39,340 nucleotides of DNA from a virus, in IMG/VR virus record IMGVR_UViG_3300046515_000081, positions 1-39,340 of that record; one strand, given 5' to 3'. A model generated the notes under the pieces. It worked only from the letters and a program-made list of their open reading frames with translations. It made no database searches and was not told where the DNA came from. The position numbers and the translations under genes were made by a program. Shown here one piece after another: positions 29,750-37,873 of this stretch; the stretch's first letter is position 1, and every line of letters starts with the position of its first letter.

Positions 29750-29987
29750 TCGCTACGTCGCGGCACCTGTCGTCGAGGAATACAAGCCGAAACGGCCGGC
29801 AACCCTGAAGCTCGAAAACGAGACGTTCCGGATGTGTGAGCACGAGGACACGACGACTGTTGTCTGCATGGGTATCGACGACGCCAAGAAGATCATCCGG
29901 AATAAGGTGAAGATCACCTCGTATGTAAAGGAAACCAATGCGGTTTTAGACTTTTACGAACGTTCCGGAACGCCGTCTTCTCACTAA
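29658..29987 (+). CDS. Outer-membrane lipoprotein spanin, Rz1-like
   Basis: 109 residues from ATG 29658 (AAGG just upstream); ATG 29670 would give 105. The signal peptide MRKALLLTALMVSTLTLTGC ends in lipobox LTGC, so the mature chain starts at the Cys. It starts inside the Rz-like gene in a different frame, the nested pattern known from lambda Rz/Rz1. The mature part is longer than usual and less Pro-rich, with two further Cys (RMCEHEDTTTVVCMG). The stop codon TAA lies inside the 20-bp repeat at 29972-29991. Its predicted partner is the i-spanin just upstream. Confidence 0.8.
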   Translation: MKLPMRKALLLTALMVSTLTLTGCLSNRAADRYVAAPVVEEYKPKRPATLKLENETFRMCEHEDTTTVVCMGIDDAKKIIRNKVKITSYVKETNAVLDFYERSGTPSSH

Positions 29988-30035
29988 TATAAGATACATA
30001 GAAAGATAGATTATTATGTATGAAGACGGCTCCGG
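29961..30035 (+). repeat. Second copy of the AT-rich inverted-repeat element
   Basis: The stretch GCCGTCTTCTCACTAATATA (29972-29991) is identical to 2884-2903. CGTTCCGGAACG (29961-29972) is a perfect palindrome at its left edge. GAAGACGGCTCCGG (30022-30035), already inside the next gene, is the exact complement of CCGGAGCCGTCTTC at 2879-2892 and can pair with the left arm here. The region 29985-30015 is very AT-rich and may contain a promoter (TATAAG at 29988). Confidence 0.7.
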
Positions 30036-31881
30036 AAAGACTTCTTCCTCTCATGCTTCGGATCTTAGATTTGCTGAGGTTTATAACGACCTTGCGACGT
30101 ATCCTTTCCTCGCAGACGTAGCCTACGAGCTCGATATCTCCTATCAAACAGTCCGGAACAAAGCTGCGGTCCTGCGTGGTCGTAAGCGCCATGGAGAAGA
30201 CGTTCCGGATCTGATCTCTCGTGTCGGTGTCAAAGCACCTGGCAAGGAGAAGGAATTTGTCGATCCGATCGTTCACGCGAACGCACGCGCCGATCATCTG
30301 CGCGAGCAGCTCCACGACCTCCTGACCTCGTCGCGCTATCCAGTGACCAACCCTGAAGCCGTGATGGTCGAGGGAACGCTGAACGACCGCTACAACAGAA
30401 CGTCGGGCTCGCGTGAGAAAACCGAAGGTGTTCCGCGCACCTGGTTGACCGATAAGCTGCGCGGCGAAGGTGTCGAGGATCCTCGAGGCCGCAAGTTCCT
30501 GTTCACCGGCGCACAGAACGATTGTCCGGTCGATCCCGATTTCTGGCTGAACCTACAGGCCTACGCCGAATATCTCGACGCCGATATCGTCATTGGTCCA
30601 GGCACCTATGAAACGCAGTGGTGGGCTGAAAACAATCCTGCCGTCCGCTCTTACGCTCCGGAGATTCAGGAGTTCCTTTGCTTCGGCCAGATGGAGATCG
30701 GAAACGAGTTCGTCTTTGCAGGCGAAATGAACATGCTGCCGACGGCAAACAGGCCGGTGTCTGACCTGGCGAATTACTCGGCCGGCAAGTGGACCGTGTT
30801 TCCGCATGCCAAGCGCCAGCTCCAGTCCATCGCCTCGCTCGATCCACACAAGCAGGCTCACCAGATCATGACGACTGGCCTCGTCACGCGTCCGAAGATC
30901 ATTCCGCGCAAGGCCGGCATCAAGTCGCTCGCCTATCACACGATCGGCGCCACCATCGTTGAGTTCGACCAGGATGGCGATCTCTTCTGTCGGCAGATCA
31001 CCGCCGGTCCAAATGGCGCATTCTATGACCTCGAATACTTCGTCTCTGATGGCGTCGTAGACCTCCATGACGGTGTCGATCTGATCGTCGCCGCCGACTG
31101 GCACCTTCGCAAGTTCCACAAGGAGAACTCGAAGGCTGTCCTCCACCGATCGACCGGAATGATTGCGGTCCTGCAAGCGAAAGAACTGGCTGTTCATGAC
31201 ATCTTCGACAACGAAACGCGGAATCACCACCACGTCCACGACAACGCCCATTCCTACGAAATGGCTATTCGAGGAAGAGAGAGCGTCTTCTCCGAGATTT
31301 CCGACGTCGCGGAATTCCTCGCTGAAGTCTCGCAGGCCGTAAAGGTCACGGTCGTCGAAGCCAACCACGATATCGCGCTTGAGCGCTATGTAAGGGAAGG
31401 GCGCTATCGCAACGACGGCATCAACATTCGGCTCGGCTTGCAGCTCGAGGACGCCTACCTGGAAGCGCGCGAGCGCCAGGCTAACCAGCTCGATAGTGGC
31501 GAGCCGGTCGATAGCTTCAGTCTTCTGGAATACGCCGTCCGCACAATTGGGGACCGAGCCGATCTGGATCTGGGCAATGTGAATTGGGTCCACGATGGCT
31601 ACTCCTACACGGTCAATGGTGTCGAGGTTGGCAATCACGGCTTCCGCGGTGCGAACGGAGCTCGCGGCACAATGGCAGGCTTTGCCGCGCTCGGCCGCAA
31701 GATGACGATCGGCGACAAGCACACGCCAGGCATTCTGGATGACGTGTTCTGCGTCGGCGCCATGAACCTTCGGCACGGCTACAATAAGGGGCCGAGCGGC
31801 TGGGCTGTCACTCAAGGCGTTCACTATCCAGATGGCAACCGCACGCTCGTTACCTTCCAGAACTCGAAATGGCGTGGCTGA
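30016..31881 (+). CDS. Helix-turn-helix plus metallophosphoesterase protein (A1-like)
   Basis: 621 residues. An N-terminal helix-turn-helix lies at about 32-55 (LADVAYELDISYQTVRNKAAVLRGR). A middle alpha/beta domain (about 158-300: KFLFTGAQNDCPVDPDFWLNLQAYAEYLDADIVIGPG) is followed by a calcineurin-type domain with Asp361 and His363 (VAADWHL), a His-rich stretch NHHHVHDNAH (403-412), an NHD motif at 450-452, and His541 (VGNHGF) and His569 (GDKHTPG). This is a near-complete two-metal site. Several phages carry such proteins, annotated as transcription regulators or T5 A1-like; A1 halts host DNA functions early in T5 infection. The function here is inferred. Its own leader differs from all late blocks. 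Confidence 0.7.
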   Translation: MYEDGSGKTSSSHASDLRFAEVYNDLATYPFLADVAYELDISYQTVRNKAAVLRGRKRHGEDVPDLISRVGVKAPGKEKEFVDPIVHANARADHLREQLHDLLTSSRYPVTNPEAVMVEGTLNDRYNRTSGSREKTEGVPRTWLTDKLRGEGVEDPRGRKFLFTGAQNDCPVDPDFWLNLQAYAEYLDADIVIGPGTYETQWWAENNPAVRSYAPEIQEFLCFGQMEIGNEFVFAGEMNMLPTANRPVSDLANYSAGKWTVFPHAKRQLQSIASLDPHKQAHQIMTTGLVTRPKIIPRKAGIKSLAYHTIGATIVEFDQDGDLFCRQITAGPNGAFYDLEYFVSDGVVDLHDGVDLIVAADWHLRKFHKENSKAVLHRSTGMIAVLQAKELAVHDIFDNETRNHHHVHDNAHSYEMAIRGRESVFSEISDVAEFLAEVSQAVKVTVVEANHDIALERYVREGRYRNDGINIRLGLQLEDAYLEARERQANQLDSGEPVDSFSLLEYAVRTIGDRADLDLGNVNWVHDGYSYTVNGVEVGNHGFRGANGARGTMAGFAALGRKMTIGDKHTPGILDDVFCVGAMNLRHGYNKGPSGWAVTQGVHYPDGNRTLVTFQNSKWRG

Positions 31882-31883
31882 TG

Positions 31884-31912
31884 TTGTCAGTCATTATTGA
31901 CTGACATATAAT
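31884..31912 (+). promoter_or_regulatory. Strong promoter overlapped by a 20-bp palindrome, before the fibre genes
   Basis: TTGTCA (31884-31889), 17 bases, TATAAT (31907-31912) is one mismatch from the sigma-70 consensus. The copy GTCAGTCATTATTGACTGAC (31886-31905) overlaps the -35 box and spacer. It is the best promoter seen in the window. Confidence 0.8.
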
Positions 31913-31936
31913 TGCTGCTCAAGTAAGGAGATCCGC

Positions 31937-32287
31937 ATGGCGTCGCAGAAGTTCAAGGGAAAGATCATCACGGCAGGATACGATTGGAGTATCCGGCTGA
32001 GCTTCGCTAACTCGGCGATTACCTTTCCTGCAAACTCAACGTTCACCAGCCAGGTCCGACGCGATCCAGAAGTGGATGACGTCATTGCGACACTGACGAC
32101 GGCGAACGGCGGCATCGTCCGGATAGACGAGAAGACCCTTGAGATCCGGGTTGCTGGTGCATCGAGCGCCAACTGGCCGAACCGTGTCGCCTATATCGAT
32201 GTGGTCCGCACCGACACCAATCCGAAGCAGCACCTCGGCTTTGAGCTGAAGGTTCCTGTTCGTCGCGCCATCACGCGGGGTCTGTAA
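31937..32287 (+). CDS. Small fibre-attachment or baseplate-like protein
   Basis: 116 residues after AAGGAG (31924-31929). It is beta-rich: GYDWSIRLSFANSAITFPANSTFTSQVRRDPEVDDVIATLTTANGGIVRIDEKTLEIRVAG. This 'range of allowed values' pattern (FTSQVRR...TLTT..G.I...D...L.I.V) is common in small beta-sandwich proteins encoded just before tail fibres, related to the N-terminal domain of BppU-type proteins. It probably helps dock the fibre on the tail. Its stop overlaps the fibre start (TAATG). Confidence 0.7.
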   Translation: MASQKFKGKIITAGYDWSIRLSFANSAITFPANSTFTSQVRRDPEVDDVIATLTTANGGIVRIDEKTLEIRVAGASSANWPNRVAYIDVVRTDTNPKQHLGFELKVPVRRAITRGL

Positions 32288-35247
32288 TGGATACGATTGT
32301 CATTGAGGTCGGCGATGTCGACGTAAAGTTCCCATATGTGGCTGATGGCGTCGTCATCAGTGGCGATGATGCTGAGATCGAGATCGTGCAGCTCGGCGAG
32401 ATCGTCGTTCCTGAAGTCGTCGGCTTTGCCGTTGGTCCGAAGGGCGATCCTGGTATCATCCACTACACGCCGGAATTCGAGGAGGCGCGTGACGAGGCGA
32501 TCGCCGCTGCTCAAGCTGCCGCAGCTTCCGAAGCCGCAGCCGCCCAGAGCGAACACAATACCGATCTCAGTGAGACTGCGGCTGACCAATCGCGCGCAAC
32601 CGCTGCTCAGAAGGCAATCGACGCTGCGACGTCCGCACAGGAAGCCAAGGACGCTCGCGATATCACCATCCAGGCAAAGAACGACGGCGTCATAGCAAAG
32701 GATGCGGCTGTCGCTGCTCAAGGTGTTACCGAAACCGCACGCGATGCGGCGATCACCGCCAAGAACGATGCTCAGACGGCCAAGATCGGCGCCGACGCTG
32801 CGCAGATTGCTGCTGAAGCCGCGCAAGCACTTGCCGAAGGCGAACATGCCGCGGCCGAGCTCGAAGCTGATAGAAGCGCACAGAGCGCATCCGACGCCCT
32901 TGCATATAAGAATGCTGCTGCAACTAGCGCGAACGCAGCCAGTGACTCTGCTACGGCCGCTGACGCGTCTGCTGGTGCTGCTTTGCAGTCGAAGAATGAC
33001 GCTGCGACCTCTGCAAGCGATGCAGCGACGACAAAGGGCGACGTTGACCAGGCAAAGACCGACACAGTCGCGGCCAAGAATGCCGCCCAGACTGCACAGA
33101 CGGCGTCTGAGACGGCCCGTGACGGCGCGCAGTCGGCCAAGGCCGCTGCTGAAACCGCCCGTGACGTCTCACTGCAGGCAGTAACAGACGCTCAGACGGC
33201 TCAGACAGGTGCCGAGACCGCGCAGACTGCCGCGGAAGCTGCACAGGCTTACGCTGAGACGACGCGTGAGGTTATCGAGGAGCTCGTCGGCGATCTCGAT
33301 GGCGTGGATCTCACGGCCTTCGCGACCAAGGGTGCCAATGGCTCCGACTTCACCGATCCGGCTCAGTTCCGCATCAACCTCAATCTGCAGGTCGCGTTGC
33401 CGACTGTTGATGACGCTGCTGCGTCTACCGGCTCGTCTCTCGATGTCGGCCTCTGGTCGCCGGCTGCTGTTCGTCTGAATGTCAGCACCTACGCTGCTCA
33501 GAAGGTTCACACGCATCCGACCAGTGATATCGATGGTCTCGACGACTATCTGACCGCTTTCGTTCGCAAGGATCAGAACGGTTCGGATTTCGATGATCCT
33601 AACCAGGTGCGCGTGACCATCGGCGCTCATGCCTCTATGGATCTCGTGACGCAGGAAGCTGCGGAAGCAGGCACAGAAACCGTCGAGCGCTCCTGGACTG
33701 CCAAGCGCGTTGCCCAGGCGATCAATGCGCAGGCGACCGGCGCGCTCACACCCGTCCTCGAGACCAAAGCGCCAAAGGATTCGCCGTCGTTTGTTGGCAG
33801 CCCGACTGCGCCAACACCTGCGCAAGGTGATTTCGGCCCCGCGATCGCGACGACCGAGTTTGTCCAGATCGCGATCGGCGATCTGAAGGTCGGCGCTCCG
33901 GAGCTATACGACACACTCGCCAAGATCGGCACCTGGCTTGAAGCAAACGATACCGAACTGGCGTCCGCGATCTCGTTCAAGGCGGATGCGTCCCAGGTCT
34001 ACACGAAGGCGCAGGTCGACGCGGCGATCGCAAACGCCCCGCACGCTGACGCTACGCCGGTTGGCACGCTAATCTTCCGCACCAAGAGTGATACGCCGCT
34101 TGGATACCTGCCCGCTGAAGGCGGCACCTTTGACCAGGCGGTCTATCCTGATCTCTATGCCTTCCTGGGCACGAACGTCCTTCCGGACATGCGCGATCGC
34201 GTTCCGCGTGGCACTGGCACCCTGGCTGGTGCTGCTGGAACCACGCAGGAAGACGCCCTGCAGAATATTACGGGTAAGTTCAAGGTCGCAGGTCAGGTCG
34301 GTGGTATCGACGGCGCATCGGGTGTCTTTGCCATCAGTGATACGCCGGGATATTACCCTAACTCCTGGACGTCCACGACGAACGCCGCTGTCGGTTACGG
34401 CAACTTCGACGCTTCTCGCGTGGCTCGCACCGCGACGGAAACTCGCGTCAAGTCGGCTGTCGGTCGCTTCTTCATCAAGGCATACTCTGCGGTCACTAAC
34501 CCTTCGACTCTGGACATGGAGGCGCTGGCGCAGAAGATCAACGCGCTGCCGGCTATCAGCGCCACCTGGCCGATCGACGTTACCAAGCTCGGCGGCGTTG
34601 TAGCGGCAAACTATGCGCTCAAGACTGATCTTACGCCGTATTTCCCCGTCGCAGGCGGCCTCTTTGGCGGTGCAGTGACCTTTGCGGGTATACAGGGTAA
34701 CTCCGCACAGGGCGATGCGACTGGCAATGTTACTATCCAGAACCTGACGAATGCGTCGACGGGCGACAGCGCCATGGCCGTCCTGAAGTTCCTCTGCAAT
34801 GGCACCTACGGTATCAAGATGCATCTTCGCCCTGATGGCTACTTCGGCCTTGGTGGCTGGTCATCTGCGGCATGGCGCTGGTATTCTGCAGCAGACGGCA
34901 CGATGGTCGCTTCGGGCAACATCGCCGCTTACTCCGATCCGCGTTTGAAGGACGACGTGGAAGAGATCGACGGCGCGCTCGATATCATCAAGAGCCTGCG
35001 CGGCGTTCGCTTCACCTGGAACCACAGGACTACGCTTATCGGTCGCCCTGGTGAACGCGACATAGGTATCCTCGCTGACGAAGTTGAGGCTGTTCTGCCT
35101 GAGATCGTCGGTCGCTCCATTCCTGACCCGACGAATGATGACGAGCGGTGGAAGATCGTCGCTTACGACAAGCTGACGCCCGTTCTGATCCAGGCCGTCA
35201 AGGAGCTTTCGGCGCGCATCGAGCAGCTTGAGGGAAGGGTGGTCTAA
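32287..35247 (+). CDS. Side tail fibre with collar domain and S74 intramolecular chaperone
   Basis: 986 residues. After an N-terminal head (1-65), residues about 70-340 are an Ala-rich heptad stalk (AAAQSEHNTDLSETAADQS and many like units). Then come short repeats with NGSDFDDP motifs (about 350-460), a tail-collar domain near 590-640 (LIFRTKSDTPLGYLPAEGGTFDQAVYPDLYAFLG), a receptor-facing domain, and the C-terminal peptidase S74 chaperone. In SDPRLKDD, Ser883 and Lys888 form the expected catalytic pair, so about 104 residues should be cut off after trimer folding. The end is a coiled coil (AVKELSARIEQLEGRVV). It binds the host surface. Confidence 0.92.
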   Translation: MDTIVIEVGDVDVKFPYVADGVVISGDDAEIEIVQLGEIVVPEVVGFAVGPKGDPGIIHYTPEFEEARDEAIAAAQAAAASEAAAAQSEHNTDLSETAADQSRATAAQKAIDAATSAQEAKDARDITIQAKNDGVIAKDAAVAAQGVTETARDAAITAKNDAQTAKIGADAAQIAAEAAQALAEGEHAAAELEADRSAQSASDALAYKNAAATSANAASDSATAADASAGAALQSKNDAATSASDAATTKGDVDQAKTDTVAAKNAAQTAQTASETARDGAQSAKAAAETARDVSLQAVTDAQTAQTGAETAQTAAEAAQAYAETTREVIEELVGDLDGVDLTAFATKGANGSDFTDPAQFRINLNLQVALPTVDDAAASTGSSLDVGLWSPAAVRLNVSTYAAQKVHTHPTSDIDGLDDYLTAFVRKDQNGSDFDDPNQVRVTIGAHASMDLVTQEAAEAGTETVERSWTAKRVAQAINAQATGALTPVLETKAPKDSPSFVGSPTAPTPAQGDFGPAIATTEFVQIAIGDLKVGAPELYDTLAKIGTWLEANDTELASAISFKADASQVYTKAQVDAAIANAPHADATPVGTLIFRTKSDTPLGYLPAEGGTFDQAVYPDLYAFLGTNVLPDMRDRVPRGTGTLAGAAGTTQEDALQNITGKFKVAGQVGGIDGASGVFAISDTPGYYPNSWTSTTNAAVGYGNFDASRVARTATETRVKSAVGRFFIKAYSAVTNPSTLDMEALAQKINALPAISATWPIDVTKLGGVVAANYALKTDLTPYFPVAGGLFGGAVTFAGIQGNSAQGDATGNVTIQNLTNASTGDSAMAVLKFLCNGTYGIKMHLRPDGYFGLGGWSSAAWRWYSAADGTMVASGNIAAYSDPRLKDDVEEIDGALDIIKSLRGVRFTWNHRTTLIGRPGERDIGILADEVEAVLPEIVGRSIPDPTNDDERWKIVAYDKLTPVLIQAVKELSARIEQLEGRVV

Positions 35248-35639
35248 TGCCCGTCCCCTCGTCCGGTATCCTTTATATGAGCTATTTCAATACCGAGTTC
35301 GGCCTCGGCTACAGCTTTGCGTCCTATCGTGGCAGGGGTTCCGTGCCTGCTTCCGGGACCATCTACTTCTCGCAGATGTATGGGGCCGCGAACCGCGATC
35401 CTGTCAGCGGTGACTACTACACCCTCAATAGCTGGGAATGGGCCATGAACCCGACGGGTGGTGGCGACGGCCAGGGGCACCTGCAGCTACGCTGGAACGG
35501 CGCCATGGCCTACACCAACGGTATCCATGCCAATGTGACATCGATCACTTGGGGCGACGGCTGGACTTACTACCGCAGCACCTGGCGAGTGAAGTCAGGC
35601 TTATATGATCGTTACGGCGTTTATAGGATAAAGAATTGA
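35247..35639 (+). CDS. Small fibre-associated protein with internal repeat
   Basis: 130 residues; the ATG overlaps the fibre stop (TAATG). Two related segments open the protein: PSSGILYMSYFNTEFG (4-19) and PASGTIYFSQMYGAAN (34-49). Such 'SSG.I..S....E.G' units are frequent in small phage tail proteins next to fibres. The rest is rich in Gly, Tyr and Trp (SWEWAMNPTGGGDGQGHLQLRWNGAMAY, WGDGWTYYRSTWRVKSG), suited to carbohydrate contact. It may cap the fibre or bind receptor; no activity is shown. Its stop is in a TTGA overlap with the next gene. Confidence 0.7.
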   Translation: MPVPSSGILYMSYFNTEFGLGYSFASYRGRGSVPASGTIYFSQMYGAANRDPVSGDYYTLNSWEWAMNPTGGGDGQGHLQLRWNGAMAYTNGIHANVTSITWGDGWTYYRSTWRVKSGLYDRYGVYRIKN

Positions 35640-36205
35640 ACAAGAACTACACCATTTCCCGCATCTTCCTTGATGGCGACAGCAAGATCACTGCTGTCGA
35701 GTTCCGGCTTGCGTTTACCCTTGATGAGTATCCCGGCTTTGCGTCGGTTCATCAGGCCACTCAGTCCGTTCCCGAAACGCTCAGTGCCGACGCTACGGAC
35801 GAGGAGATCATTGATCTGCTGCAGCCGGAGCTAATGCCGATCATCGGGCAGCTTGAGCTATACCACGGCAATCAGATCATGTGGCAACACAAGCTGGCGA
35901 CTTCTACCGTCGTCCAGAAGGAAGAGCAGCCTGTCGCTTACGAGCCGCTATGGCCGGTTGACTTTAAGCTCGGCATGATGCGCCTCAATGTTACGCCTGA
36001 CATGGTTGACGCTGCGATCTCCCAGCTCGACGAGCCCGATCGGACCATTGCTCAGATCTACTGGACTTCGGCCAATCAGTTCATGCGTGACAATCCGCTG
36101 ATCGACCAGATTGCCGGAGCCTTTGGCAAGACGGCTGCCGAGGTCGATGCGGTTTGGCTGCAGGCGCAGGACAACGCCAAACAGAGTGCAAATTTGTCGG
36201 CTTAA
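35636..36205 (+). CDS. Hypothetical protein, possible tail fibre assembly factor
   Basis: 189 residues from TTG 35636, fixed by the TTGA overlap. The first half is mixed (ISRIFLDGDSKITAVEFRLAFTLDEYPGF, then LMPIIGQLELYHGNQIMWQHKLA) and the second half helical (DMVDAAISQLDEPDRTIAQIYWTSANQFMRDNPLIDQIAGAFGKTAAEVDAVWLQAQ), a layout seen in small fibre-assembly or fibre-cap proteins. No family is recognised with certainty. It is the last gene of the fibre block, before another palindrome and the replication genes. Confidence 0.6.
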   Translation: MNKNYTISRIFLDGDSKITAVEFRLAFTLDEYPGFASVHQATQSVPETLSADATDEEIIDLLQPELMPIIGQLELYHGNQIMWQHKLATSTVVQKEEQPVAYEPLWPVDFKLGMMRLNVTPDMVDAAISQLDEPDRTIAQIYWTSANQFMRDNPLIDQIAGAFGKTAAEVDAVWLQAQDNAKQSANLSA

Positions 36206-36227
36206 TTATCAGTCAGTATTTACTGAC
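36194..36227 (+). promoter_or_regulatory. Promoter-like site with 20-bp palindrome, before the phoH-like gene
   Basis: TTGTCG (36194-36199), 17 bases, TATTTA (36217-36222) is a possible promoter. The copy ATCAGTCAGTATTTACTGAC (36208-36227) covers its -10 box; its inner 16 bases from 36212 also form GTCAGT-4-ACTGAC. Confidence 0.6.
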
Positions 36228-36277
36228 AAGATGAATTCAGCGATACTGGTGACATTCGAAATACCGGAGTTCAACGA

Positions 36278-37138
36278 ATGTCCCAGGCTCGCCGCACCTC
36301 TAAGTCCGATAACAGGAAGGGGCGTCGCGACGCCCGTAATCGTTCGGACAAGCATAACAATCTCGTTCAAGCCGTCATCGAAGAGCGTGCCGCTCGCACG
36401 CAGAAGCCGAAGACCAAGACCGGCCTCGTTGTCGCGCTCAATCCAGGTCAGAAGGCCTATGACGCCGCAATCCGCAGCTCCGACGTTGTATTCGGCATTG
36501 GACCGGCAGGAACCGGCAAGACCTGGTTCGCTGTTCAGCGTGCGGTCGAAGCCTATAAGGCAGGCCTCATTGAAAAGATCTACGTCACCCGACCGGCTGT
36601 CGAGGTCGAGCGCGGCATGGGCTTCCTGCCAGGTGAGCTGGATGAGAAGTTCGATCCATACCTGAAGCCGCTCGAAGAAGCGTTCATCGAAGCCTTTGGT
36701 GGCGAGGCTCAATACGGATGGGCGGTCGAGGCTGGCGTCATTGATCCGCGACCGCTCGCCTTCATGCGCGGCTGCACACTCAAGAATGGCTGGCTGCTAG
36801 CTGACGAAATGCAGAATGCCACTCAGACCGAGTTCAAGATGCTCCTGACGCGTTTCGGTGAAGCCGCCAAGTTCATCATCAATGGCGACCCGCGGCAGAT
36901 CGACCAGAACATCCGCTCCGGTCTGCAAGACGCGGTCAACCGCACCAGCACGATCGCCGGCGTTTCGACCGTCACCTTTGCCAAGACCGACATTGTCCGA
37001 CACGGTCTCGTGCAGAAATTTGTAGAAGCTTACGAAGAGCCTTCGAATTCTGACTATTATGCTGACAACGAAGACAGCACGAGTGGGCTAAACAGGTTTC
37101 TTAATGCAAGCAGCGCAAACATCGGACGCACGTATTGA
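36278..37138 (+). CDS. phoH: PhoH-like P-loop ATPase
   Basis: 286 residues; GGAG at 36266-36269 precedes ATG 36278. After a basic N-terminal tail (to about 45), the PhoH domain shows Walker A GPAGTGKT (75-82), the family phrase TRPAVEVERGMGFLPGELDEKFDPYLKPLEEAF (105-136, taken in parts), Walker B LLADEMQNAT with Asp176 and Glu177, and GDPRQID (203-209). PhoH-like proteins are very common in phages and belong to the superfamily 1-related helicases/ATPases. They are thought to act on RNA or in replication, but the role in phages is unsettled. It overlaps the next gene by 35 bases and heads the replication block. Confidence 0.93.
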   Translation: MSQARRTSKSDNRKGRRDARNRSDKHNNLVQAVIEERAARTQKPKTKTGLVVALNPGQKAYDAAIRSSDVVFGIGPAGTGKTWFAVQRAVEAYKAGLIEKIYVTRPAVEVERGMGFLPGELDEKFDPYLKPLEEAFIEAFGGEAQYGWAVEAGVIDPRPLAFMRGCTLKNGWLLADEMQNATQTEFKMLLTRFGEAAKFIINGDPRQIDQNIRSGLQDAVNRTSTIAGVSTVTFAKTDIVRHGLVQKFVEAYEEPSNSDYYADNEDSTSGLNRFLNASSANIGRTY

Positions 37139-37817
37139 TCCAATTGACGACGACATCGTAGCGTTCAAATACCTAGACAAGAAGCTCCAGGCTCTCGAGC
37201 CGGAGCTTTTTCGCTCCAAGTGGTTCGACTATCGGATGATGACGCCGGTCCAGGCGACCAGGCTCTATATCGAGGCCTTCTCCGAGATCTATCGCTCCTA
37301 TTTCGCGACCGAGATCAACAAGAAGGCAGCACCCTTCATCAAGCTCGTCACCGCCGACAAGATCATGGCAGGGCTTGAGGCCGACGATCGCAAGGCGAAG
37401 TCGATGTTCTCCAGCTACTCCAGAGGCCGCCAGGTCGCAGACGCGATCGGCATGCCATACAAGCACTATATCCATATCACGATGGGCTACAGGCTCCGTT
37501 TCTGGCAGCAACGCGGCCTTCCGCAGCCGCACCAGCTCTATGCGAGCGTGGATGTGGAGAAGACAATCGCACGCTGGGAAGAAATGCAGGCTGGCGAATT
37601 GTTTCTGTCTGAACATCCGGCATACATGCTCCAGAACTATCACGGCCTGGCTCACCAGGACGACTATCACGAGTGGCTCATCAAACAGGCCGGTATCCGG
37701 TCTAACCCTGCGCAAGCGTTCGCGCGCTTCATTAATGATGATCTGCTGCCGCTCGACAAGGTGAGCGCTCGCCTCGACCCTGACATGGTCATGCGCGTTC
37801 ACTCGTATCTCCGATAG
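37104..37817 (+). CDS. Hypothetical protein between PhoH and helicase
   Basis: 237 residues starting at ATG 37104 inside the PhoH gene (35-base overlap). Mostly helical: FRSKWFDYRMMTPVQATRLYIEAFSEIYRSYFA, KAAPFIKLVTADKIMAGL, then YKHYIHITMGYRLRFWQQRGLPQPHQLYASVDVEKTIARWEEMQAGELF, and a His/Tyr-rich turn YMLQNYHGLAHQDDYHEWL. There is no nucleotide-binding motif and no membrane part. The family is not recognised. Neighbours suggest DNA replication or recombination. The conserved-looking Trp, His and Tyr content marks a real folded protein. It is followed by a terminator. Confidence 0.75.
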   Translation: MQAAQTSDARIDPIDDDIVAFKYLDKKLQALEPELFRSKWFDYRMMTPVQATRLYIEAFSEIYRSYFATEINKKAAPFIKLVTADKIMAGLEADDRKAKSMFSSYSRGRQVADAIGMPYKHYIHITMGYRLRFWQQRGLPQPHQLYASVDVEKTIARWEEMQAGELFLSEHPAYMLQNYHGLAHQDDYHEWLIKQAGIRSNPAQAFARFINDDLLPLDKVSARLDPDMVMRVHSYLR

Positions 37818-37828
37818 CAACCCAAATC

Positions 37829-37873
37829 AGTCGCGCATATTCTCTGAAACAAGAGATAGCGCGACTTGCTTTT
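37829..37873 (+). terminator. Terminator-like hairpin before the helicase gene
   Basis: AGTCGCGC (37829-37836) pairs with GCGCGACT (37859-37866); inside it TCTCT (37841-37845) pairs with AGAGA (37852-37856) over a 6-base loop. TGCTTTT follows. The stem is GC-rich at its base; the T run is short. The end overlaps the next -35 box. Confidence 0.65.

Noticed and set aside
36231-36665. Frame opening MNSAILVTFEIPEFNE before the phoH-like gene
   Set aside because: It runs through the phoH-like gene in another frame and turns into Ser/Arg-rich shadow sequence.
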